From Ceratodon purpureus (Eukaryota > Streptophyta > Bryopsida > Pseudoditrichales > Ditrichaceae): a stretch of DNA of 64,000 bases. Where the stretch lies: NCBI GenBank assembly GCA_014871385.1, contig CM026426.1:106303281-106367280 (forward strand), written 5' to 3'. The first letter of the stretch is position 1, and every line of letters starts with the position of its first letter. Made by a program: the position numbers and the translations under genes. Below are positions 54,706 through 64,000 of the stretch, in pieces. The notes beneath the pieces are model-generated. The model was not told where the DNA came from, did no database searches, and saw nothing but the letters and a program-made list of their open reading frames with translations.

Positions 54706-57700
54706 GGATAAAGTATATTTTTGAGAAAATGAAAATATAAATGATGTAATAGAGCCTATTTCCGTGTGTTAGAGGAAATTTTGTATCCAAAATTTAACCA
54801 TATTTAGACAACTCCGTAAGCAAGAGAACTGAGGTTCACAATAACAAATCAACGCAAATAGAGCAATTTCAATTTTCAAAGGAAATAGCCTTTTGATTGA
54901 TCTTGAGATATTGGTGTCTACAACAAATATATTCAACATTCTGAGCTTAGAGGAACTACAATTTTTTAGTAGGCATGTTTGTATTATCATAGAAATAATT
55001 TTAAATACTAAGTATACATAAGGAAGGAAATAATTTGATTTGGAATTTTTTAATTTTTTGATTTTAAACTAGTAGTTGGATTTTATTTTCAACCTTTTTT
55101 TTGGTATAGCCCTGCATGCACGATGGACTCAAACTTTGGTTTTTTATGAATTGGTATTTTAAACTTTAAATTTTTAAATGTTTGAATTTTTTATCCATTT
55201 TTCCCAGTTCTTGGTTGTTCTTTAGTTGTTTAACTTATATTTCCAACCAGTTCTTGTTTTTTTATTCTTTAATTCTTTGTTCTGGACAACCTTCTCCTCC
55301 AAGTATGCTTCTCCAAAGACCAAAAAAGAAGAACATTGATCAAAATTCAAAGTGAAATTTTAATTAGAACGAAATGAACCACAGCAACAAAAGCGATATA
55401 TCATAAAGAAGACGTAACTTAAGCTATGTAATGGAATCTGAATCTATTTGAGCACATGAAGATGCAAAAATAGAGAAGTTAACACTATCTGCATCAAAAG
55501 ATGCCTCAGCATGAGATTCATGAGCTTCTATATCCAAAAAGATAAGGCTTCACTCCAATCATGCAAAAAATACGATAAGAAACTCCGTCTACTTAATGAG
55601 CAACATTGATCGCATATGAAGGTAGTACTCTTGGATAATCTATCTAGTACTTTTATACAGTCTATCATTCTCACCTTAAACGCTGTTGAGTAAGGATCAG
55701 GTGAAGCAAACCATGAGCAAAGTGTGCATAGGCACAAATGCCCTCAAGTGCCCTATCATTCCAACAAGAGAATGCCATTGAGTCAAACAATCAAGAACTA
55801 GTATGGATTGAAAACTGAACTTGGATTTGGCACCTCTGCAAGCTCCTAACCACTTAAGATATACCAAAGCACATTGTTTGGAAAAATAAAAACATTGCTC
55901 ATTAACACCAAATGGATCGGTCAGATCTAATTCAATATGCTAGCCCACATACTTGTTTTGGATTCAAAACTACACACCGAGCAAGCATATTTGAATCTCC
56001 ATTACTGACTATGGTATAGTCACAGATGCTCAACCATTAAGCACTCAATTCATTCATAGCTACTCACCCTATGCTCAGCTTGAAATGACTCAGATGCAAC
56101 CTGATTGTGGAGCTACAATGGAAAACAAAAAGTTCAATTACAGAAAATGCAAATAAAACTTACAATTATAAATATATATTAAGAAGAGATGTAAGGTCCA
56201 AGCGGTTCATCCCCACCATTCCTTCCGCATTCAAGAGCCTTAGGATTTTTGGTATCTAAGAATATTTGACATCGTACTCAAAAGAAAAGGAAGGCTTATC
56301 ATTATTGCACAGTCATCATAAAGGTGGTGATCTGCAAAGTTGAATGTAGGCAACAACTATGCTTTTAATTGTTGGTTCCATGAATAAATAGAGGTAACTA
56401 GATTAGAAATTTCAAGAACAATGAGACCTTCAAGCATATAGCTAGACATATATCTACATAGGGATGGTCCTCTACAAAACCTTTGTAAAGTCAAGTTTTT
56501 TCTTTTGGAATGCTGCATAGACAATGTAGTAAACTAGATAGTAGACCGTGCTCACCGCATTTACAAGAACATTCAAGTTGTTCTTTCTTAGGATATATAA
56601 ATGGCTTGCTCAATGACTTAAATAATGGTTGTACAAATGGCTAAAATTCACAAAATTCAAACAAAAAGCAAGCCAGAATATATTGTCTTTGAACATCAAT
56701 CATTATAAATGTCAAAACATATCAAGCAAAAAACTTTCAATGCAAAAGCAACAGCCATTTCTTGACATGGTTCTACAATCAATAACCATACCCAAATGAC
56801 TTGGTTTTTTATCGAAATAAAAAACTAAACGCCATATTTGTTATATTGGCCAATTTTGATTATACTAGCAGTTCAAATGGTATGATTTCAATTCATTTTT
56901 CATTTTATTTGATTAGTTTGGCTGCCATTATAAACAAGATTAGCCAATTTAATGAATATAGCGTTTTTATTGCATTTGAAGGTTTGATACAAAGCTCCAA
57001 CCAACCTTCCATGAATTGCAGGTAACCACCATACGCATAACAGAAGTTACAAAAAACTAATTGACTATAGGGTCATGATGTTGGTCAAATTTGACCATTA
57101 GAAACAACGCATAATTAAAAGAACACCAACAAGATTAGCACAAATAGAATTAGTGTAAACTTTCACTCACAACTACAATAACCAATCTATGTACGATAAT
57201 TCAATTTCTTTATTTAATACAATGTTTCCAATCCATAGCTCACTTAGACTATAAATGTTGTTTTGGACCCAAAATAACATACATAGTTTTTGAGGTTTCA
57301 AACCTATGCGTGGTGCCATAGTTAAAAATTGGATTCGTTTGGTAAGTCTAGTTATACTTATCAACAAAACTCATCCTTAATTCTAACTAATTGTAGCTTT
57401 CACAAAAGATTATGGATTGTGGAACTAGTTTTGACACCAAGCAGGCAATTCAAAAGCAAGATGTTTAATCCCAACTTCATGTCATTCTACTTAGAAATAA
57501 TAAAAATATTAAAAAAATTGAAAAACTCTGGTTAATGTTTTGGAGCCCAAACAACATCAAAATGCCCAAATAATGACTAAGTTCTTTAATATTATCGTTG
57601 TGTTAGAGCCATTATATATGTTTTGGGCTTGAATTCTCTATTAAACACATTGCTTGGTATTGTCTTGAAAACAATATGATTAATAAAAATCTAGTTTCTT
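54706..57700. other. AT-rich region without recognised gene
   Basis: Long AT-rich stretch. Short frames on both strands are not protein-like. No domain, tRNA or LTR was recognised. Confidence 0.5.
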
Positions 57701-58140
57701 TAGAGATTGAAGTATTCATATGAGGGTCTTTAGGATCACTCGCATGAGATTTGGTGCCTCCTTGGAAGTGTATTGGGCCCGATACAACACCTTGTGGCAC
57801 CAAAATTTCCTCAATTTAACAAAGAGCAATGCTCAAATTACTACCAAAATCAAATTTCCAAAAACAATCAAATGTTCATGATGTGGTGTTTGAGAGCATT
57901 GCATGAGGTGTGGGGACCCCTTGAAGTGTCTTCGGCACCGAGATAACCCTAAGAGGCCTTGGAATTCCATCACAAATCTATGAGCAGCAGCACTAAAATG
58001 GATGCCGGAAACAATTATTCAAAAAAAAAAAAAAAATATTCATGAAGGGGTCTTTGGGAGGGTTGCATGAAGTGTGGGGACCCCTTAGAGTGTATTTGAC
58101 TCCTTATAAACCTCATGCAGCTTCAAAATCCCTTCATTAA
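57700..58140. repeat. Three diverged ~150-base tandem copies
   Basis: Copies begin near 57714 (attcatatgagggtctttag), 57876 (tgttcatgatgtggtgtttg) and 58038 (tattcatgaaggggtctttg). Each continues with a gcatgag/gcatgaa block, a gtg-t-gggaccccttgaagtg-like block and an accttgtggcaccaaaatttcc-like block. A poly-A of about 17 sits at 58021. Confidence 0.6.
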
Positions 58141-58184
58141 CGTTTTATTTTGGAAAATTTGGTTTTGAAATTGATTTCAGCCTT

Positions 58185-58240
58185 GTTACTTGGAGGAGAA
58201 AAGCTAATTCGCGAGCGGTGAGCGGTAACTTTATGATTTA
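58185..58240 (+). repeat. MULE-type terminal sequence, plus orientation
   Basis: ggaggagaaaagctaattcg then cgagcggtgagcggtaact. The GAGCGGTGAGCGGTAACTTT part matches the end at 54611 and the outer part resembles the right end of the 21.9-kb element. No ctataaccgtgg block follows and no partner was found. Confidence 0.5.
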
Positions 58241-58316
58241 GATATTTTGGTGAATTTCTTCACTCCCAATGAGCGCTTAAAATTGTATTGATTATGATTT
58301 TTTAGATAAAAAAGAA

Positions 58317-58561
58317 TGTCTAAATGTCACCTATTACCCTGTTTGCCTATTTCTGTGTGCACCTATATCCATTCTGACATGGTATTCTCTAATATAGATT
58401 GTGGGACCACAACTATCATGGTTTAGAATTCATGTGAATCTCTAAATGTCACCGATTACCATGTTGGCTTATTTCCGTGTGTGCCTATATTTGTCATGAC
58501 ATGGAATACTTTAACATAGATTGTAGGACTACAACTGTCATGGTTTAGAATTCATGTGAAT
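58317..58561. repeat. 122-base tandem duplication
   Basis: Two adjacent copies starting tctaaatgtcacc(t/g)attacc and ending ggtttagaattcatgtgaat, about 85-90 percent alike by eye. Confidence 0.75.
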
Positions 58562-59126
58562 GTACAAATTATAATCAACATAAAATGTTGAAAAAAGATG
58601 TGCACAACATTGCATTTTTATGTTATCTCTAATTCGATTTTGTTTTATGTCAGTTTGCTCTTGACCTCGGCGGAATCCAATTCGCAATTTACATCTTTCC
58701 ACTCAAGTTCACTGTTTAACTGAATCCAACCAAGGCCAATACCAAGTGACGAAGGTGATATAATCACGTAGATTATTTATGTAATCAACGAACACTAATC
58801 ACAATTACTATGGGATAATTTCTCGAGGGGTTTACTTAGTGTATTTTGGTATAGGCACTTGAGATAACGGTGTATTTTACATGGGGGTATTAATCTTTTT
58901 GGTTGATTTATAGGCATCCTATTATTATTTAATTAAGTAATATCAAGTATTATACACTATCGTATATTTCTTTAACTCAACACCAGTCATAAAATAAATA
59001 CCATGGTATATTACAAAAAAATGTTATTTTAATCATTCTCCAAACATCTAGGAGGGGTCATGAAGGCATGCGGTTCCCAAACATAATATATAGTGCATCC
59101 CCCGAGAATGAAATAATCAATTTTAT
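58562..59126. other. AT-rich spacer, no recognised gene
   Basis: No domain or repeat recognised beyond base composition. Confidence 0.45.
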
Positions 59127-60027
59127 TCATTTTTCACTAGTAATTAATTCAGCAAGAGCCTCAGCATCGTTAGCATCAAGATTGTACACATTGTAATGCT
59201 CAATATAACTCATCGTAACTAAACTTATAAGTGTTTCCAAATATATCCATATACTATTTGTCAAGTCGTACTTGAATTTTAAGTGGCCTAGGGCTCTTGA
59301 AAAATAATTCAAGTGCATTGAAATCGTTATGGACGGCTTATTCATCAAGTCTACTGGTTGATAAAGTCTCCCCAAACTAATTCCTTTCTTCACCTTCATC
59401 TGTTGTATTCTACCTAAATACCACAGACCTTGATCCACAGCTACAGTAACCGGTGGTGCGATACCCTTTCGTCCCCCCTTGTGTTTATTTCTTTTTTGAA
59501 CAACCTTTACAACAGATGATTGAATCGTGGATATTCTCTGAATAAAATAGACTCCAACATTTGTTTCTACTCCAACAAAACATGTTGAAGAATTATTTGC
59601 AGCAGCTAGATAAGACTCAGAGTTGTTGAAATAAACCAATGACTTCACACGAGTTAGCCTATCCCTTGCTCAAAAATGGATTGACAATTATTTGGCTAAC
59701 CAATATTGATTTGAAAACATTATTATCTTCCAATTTCACTGTGTTTTTGAACGACACAATGTTCTGAACGATGACATTCTCTTGTGACCCAGAAGAGATC
59801 ATCTCATTTACAATACCTTTGACCCCGTCTTTGACCGTTGCACCATGATCAATACCATCATCGAACACCAAGGAGGTCTCCACTTCGTTGCTTAGAGGGG
59901 ACTCAATTTGTAATTCAAGAGAAACTCTAACGTCTTCACGCATGACTTCACCATCTCCATCTTCTCCTTGAACCGGCCTTGCAACGGGTTTAAAAGACAT
60001 GAATGTTTTATCCTCTAATTCCAGCAA
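59127..60027 (-). other. Hypothetical minus-strand gene or fragment
   Basis: Two open frames, 60027-59659 (122 residues, MLELEDKTFMSFKPVARPVQ) and 59648-59127 (173 residues, MKSLVYFNNSESYLAAANNS), lie end to end. The second contains KRNKHKGGRKGIAPPVTVAV and YIEHYNVYNLDANDAEALAE. Neither is recognised. They may be two exons or one frame split by a mutation. They lie head-to-head with the piggyBac relic and could be part of the same element, but nothing proves it. Confidence 0.4.
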
Positions 60028-60079
60028 CCAAGGATCTGTGAACCACTTGCAATTCTTACGACTGGAGTAGTTCCATTAG

Positions 60080-61090
60080 CACATACTGGACTATCAAATT
60101 TTGGGTGTTAGCTGATTCCGTGTCTAAGTTTGTTTACAATTTCCAGGTTTATTGTGGAAAAAACTTTGATGCCCATGGTATTCCAATTGTCCGTGGAGAA
60201 GCGACTGCAGCGCATGAAGTTGTTATGAAATTTTTGGCTAGGTTGGAAAAGAGGGGACATTGCCTGATAATGGACAATTACTTTTGTTTTATTCCTTTGT
60301 TTCTGGATTTGGCAGAAAAATCCATTTGTGCTATAAGTGAAGTTTACTTCTAATATCCTCAATTTTTTACTTGTGTTTGCAACTTAGAATTCCATTATTG
60401 GTTATAAATTGTGTTTTTCCCTACTTGTTTCATCTATTTCATTGCTTTGCTATTTCGTGTCCCTTTTTGTTTCATTAATCTTCTTCTATAATACATTTAT
60501 TCTTGGTCTTGTATAAATTGTTTGTTTAAAAATATTTTTTTAGATGCTATATTATAAGCTTCATTTTATTATTCGACTGATACGGTGCGCTCAAGTAGGA
60601 TTGGCCTTTCTCCGCATTTAGCACATGTTACAGCGTGGAAGCGGAGTGAGCAGGGCCACCTTTAGTAGAAGATGCACAACTCCATGCGCATTTGTTGCAT
60701 GATGTAGAAGGATAAGCGTCCAGTGTTGTTGTTGTCCACCTACACTTTTTCAGTAGCGCTTTTAGATACACCAACGCCCACGATTCCATGTAGGACAGGA
60801 GCGGTGCGTCATCAAATACCGACATCTTTGGTATTGTTGGAGTATACTACGTCTCTGCGTGGTGTAGACGTGGCGGATCAGCTTCGATCTTCATACACTT
60901 GTCAGACGCGGAGTCACAAGTGGTGGCACAAGATTTTCAGTATTCTTTTAGACATTTCTGCTATAAATATGTATTTGATCTATTTGTATATATGTAGGAC
61001 CGTCCCGAACATAGCTAGTCAACCGCTTTCACACTTGCAGTTCTAGACTGCATTGTGTGATGCGTTGTTGATGACGTGGCCAAGACGGAA
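60080..61090 (+). pseudogene. piggyBac-like transposase relic
   Basis: Plus-strand fragments of the DDE_Tnp_1_7 (piggyBac) family. 60080-60353: TIKFWVLADSVSKFVYNFQV, YCGKNFDAHG, KRGHCLIMDNYFCFIPLFLD, where DNYF carries a catalytic Asp. 60723-61046: TTSLRGVDVADQLRSSY, SHKWWHKIFSILLDISAINM, matching the GVD-x-DQ and KWW motifs of the family. The segment between (60354-60720) is noncoding or decayed, and the N-terminal part was not seen. piggyBac transposases insert at TTAA. Dead fragment. Confidence 0.85.
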
Positions 61091-61283
61091 TGAAGCCCAC
61101 AACGCAGCCATGGCTCATCAACCACAGTGTCACATGCCGTGTACGAATGGTGACATGCGACAGCAGTGTGTGGCAATCGCACACACTATTTTTGTTTTCA
61201 ATGTAGAAGTCAATTTATCTGCCTTGGGACTAGTTGTTTCCAACAAGTGCACAAGCGACTACTTTGGTGATACAATTGTGTAA

Positions 61284-63030
61284 GAAATGATTTATATAAG
61301 TAAATATAAAAGCAATTATAAAAGTGATTTTTTTGTACAATTTTAACTTCTTTTTATCAACATCAATCGAATAGTTTCCCGAGAGTGAGTGGAACAAATA
61401 TTAATATTATTTTTTTTCATGAAAATTTTATGAGGATGATGGATATGAAGTTCTCATTTCTTGAGAGTTTGTTTCATACCATTCCAAATCTCAGAGAATA
61501 AATGACAGTCATTCAAAAATCCATTTCCAAAAGTTCTGCATACCAGCCAATATGGTTTCCTCTTATCAGTTTCATCCTTCCAAAGAAATTCATCTGACTG
61601 TAAAATCTCATCCCTCACTGCTGGATACTTCCATCCCTTGTAGTTTCCGTCCGAGATGCCAACTTTTCATTCAATAGTTGAAATACATCCACAGAACCTA
61701 TTTCATCCACGCTAATATTGCTTCCAACACAATTTGCATCTACTGTATCATTTCATCCACATGTGTTATGTCATCCAAGTGTATGACGTGGCAGGGGGTC
61801 CATTCCTACAACCCTTTATTGAAAACTGCCCATCTAAGATTCAGTAACATTTATTTTGTCAACTTCAAAAAATTCTCAAAATTTGAGTTTTACTCCAAAT
61901 GCTTTGAAATTTGTTTGGGTGATACTTCTCATTGACCTCAACATATATACTATTTGGATTTTAGATTAGACACATAGAGATTACCTTTTTGGTAGTTTCT
62001 ATTTAGGAAAATGAAGGACAATTTCAGCACACCCCTTTTCACAAGATCAAGGATCTCTTCTACTTCCAAAGCCCGTATGAGGCTCAAACTTTGTGAACTT
62101 ATACCTTACTTCGATCCCTAAAGGAAATGATGATCCTCTATGGATCAAATATGTTTGCAAATTATACTTTTGGGCATCAAAACTTAGGTATACCCTTAGG
62201 GTAGTGTTAAAAAAACTTTTACGATAATTTCAAACGTTATAATCTTTCAATTCGTACACTAGATTGTGCTCAAATTTTGTATATATATTTTCGAGTATAG
62301 TAAGTACAAAATCCTACGGTTCAATATTCAATATTGTATCTAAATTTAGGTAACATTAGATTTCTAACAATAGGGGTATGTTTTTGGCAGTTTTGGCTCC
62401 AAAAACACCAAGGGCCTTTTGGGGTTAAAAAACAAAATTATTGAACAATTGCAAGGTGTTGATCAAGTGAAGTCTCAAAGCTTATGATGATGCTTGTCTC
62501 GTCTCTATAGAATTGTAACCTCTTATTGCATTTGTATTTTGGCGTGAAATTAAGATAAAATTCATGTCTTCACTGTGTATACATGCAATGTAGTAAGATC
62601 TAACTTATCTTGATATCATATGTAGAAATATAAATTAAAACATAAAAAAATTGATGTGAATGAAAGATTTTGAAATAAAATATCCATATGAATTACTAGT
62701 CTTGCCCTCTTGTGTATTTTATTGGTAAGATGAAGAGATATTAATTGCAATGGAAGACCTAGCTATATAAATTATTATCTTTAAAATTTTATGTCTTGGC
62801 ACTAAAATTACCAAAATAGTCATGATAAAATTGTTATAGTGTAAATTAGAATTGATATAGGAATATAGAACAACCTTAATTGCGTACACACACATACACA
62901 CATAGAATGAATATTCAATTTAATTGAGGTACATACATAGCATTCAAATTCAAAGATATGGCCTATCTTGGTCATTTGCTTCGTTCAAGTCAAGTCAAGG
63001 TCTAGAGGAGTGCCCTATTGCCTTTCCATG
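61284..63030. other. AT-rich region without recognised gene
   Basis: No protein-like frame, RNA gene or clear repeat recognised. Confidence 0.45.
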
Positions 63031-63034
63031 ATCT

Positions 63035-63105
63035 ATTCTCTAGTGGCTTAATTGGTAAAATATGTCTGTTGTGCTACACGAGGGCCTTTGTCTAAGTCTG
63101 ACCTT
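63035..63105 (+). repeat. tRNA-derived (SINE-like) sequence, possible
   Basis: tagtggcttaattggtaaaa resembles a tRNA D-arm with A-box (TGGCTTAATTGG), and about 40 bases later gtctaagtctgacc resembles a degenerate B-box with a T-arm. The cloverleaf is imperfect, so a functional tRNA is unlikely; a SINE head fits better. Confidence 0.3.
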
Positions 63106-63872
63106 ACTTATGTATATACAACTTCAAAAGCATCTAATTAAAAGAAGTATTTTTTTAGAGTGGATAAATTCATTACAAGGGATAATCCTAGTAATGACGT
63201 GGAAATCTATAGTAAATAGAAAGTTCCATTAATTATAACGTAGACCAATTTAGATGCCTCCAAAAGCACCTTGCATTACGACCTGAGATTGTACAAGAGA
63301 ATGGTTTGCAACCACTATAATAATCCTTCTATTCAAAGCAGACGTATAAAAATAATAGAAAATAAGAATTGTATGTTATAAGTCTAGTAAAAAGACTTGG
63401 GATGTACTCTACTCAATGTGCATTATATGTATATTATGCACATCATAAAGACCATTGTAAAGATGAATTCTACTTCTACCCTTTGTTGTTTCTCTATCAT
63501 GCCTCACGCTTTCACATAGATTTCTTGACTAATGGCTATTTGTTCATGCCTTGTTGCTAGTACTAAGTATTTCTAAATGCTTGACTAATTTTCGTTTATA
63601 ATCATTTCTCAATAATTAGATTTTAGAGCATTTGACTATGATCTTTATTTTCTTCTAGCAACCCTATGTTGTCTCTTATACAAACTAAGAAGTTGATTGA
63701 ATGGCTTTGATCATTAATTATAACACCAAATTATTGAACAGAATGAAAAATAAAATAAAAAAATCTAATGCGGGTGGAAGTCGACTATGCCCATCTAAAG
63801 TGTACATCAAAAAAAGTAGTTTTGGGCCATTTTGAAGGAATGTATCGAGGTTCAAGTACTTTTTTGGATTGG

Positions 63873-63873
<1 letters not shown>
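63106..63873. other. No recognised gene
   Basis: AT-rich sequence with nothing recognised. Confidence 0.4.

Positions 63874-63954
<81 letters not shown>
63874..63954. repeat. (AT)n microsatellite
   Basis: About 40 uninterrupted AT dinucleotides, followed by gtatat. It makes artefactual Tyr-Ile frames on both strands. Confidence 0.98.
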
Positions 63955-63962
<8 letters not shown>

Positions 63963-64000
63963 TTCTATTCAATTGAATTAGGTGAGTAACTTTAGGAATA

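Noticed and set aside
54611-58240. The two right-hand MULE-type ends as the boundaries of one element
   Set aside because: Both are in the same orientation, so they are not an inverted pair, and no matching target duplication was found.
63874-63954. Tyr-Ile repeat proteins on both strands
   Set aside because: Pure translation of an (AT)n microsatellite.

Overview
This is a transposon-dense nuclear window from a streptophyte, probably not a flowering plant. Evidence: a plant SUVR-type SET-domain gene, plant-style MULE, CACTA, gypsy and TR-GAG elements, GT-AG introns and a piggyBac relic. A charophyte such as Chara, or a moss or fern, would fit, but this is inference and no species marker was found. 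The only host-like gene is the SUVR4-like histone methyltransferase gene at the left edge (minus strand, 1-5807). It has splice phases that fit across its exons, three in-frame stops and a probable frameshift.

Layout. 1-5807: SUVR4-like gene. 6630-8962: Ty3/gypsy pol relic. 10050-12978: deletion derivative of a Mutator-like element (MULE). 13022 to about 27060: decayed CACTA element, itself split by a gag-only LTR retrotransposon (13436-18893, LTRs and TSD visible). 27420-28639 plus 50513-50620: two halves of one older MULE transposase gene. 28648-50504: a 21.9-kb element inserted into that older gene. 50620-53040: decayed cargo gene of the older element. 53703-54425: broken coiled-coil ORF. 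54611-64000: AT-rich DNA with tandem duplications, a piggyBac relic (60080-61090) and an (AT)n microsatellite.

The main result is the 21.9-kb element. It has terminal inverted repeats and an 8-bp target duplication (28640-28647 and 50505-50512). The interrupted reading frame resumes exactly on the other side: 28 residues align without a gap to the intact transposase. Inside are four genes. A 1190-residue MULE transposase (2 exons, plus strand) has a small convergent accessory gene beside it. A 1500-codon, 14-exon gene diverges from the transposase; it joins a ParB-like GNHR domain to a beta-class (motif IV then X-I) DNA amino-methyltransferase-like domain and carries three RNA polymerase II CTD-like heptads. 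A small ORF lies near the left end. An intron of the methyltransferase-like gene holds about 77 copies of a 108-bp minisatellite.

The transposase/ParB-gene pairing is not accidental. The older, inverted element beside it has a decayed ParB-like gene in the same divergent position, and the accessory gene also recurs in the 10-13 kb derivative. This supports a MULE lineage that carries its own ParB-methyltransferase-like gene.
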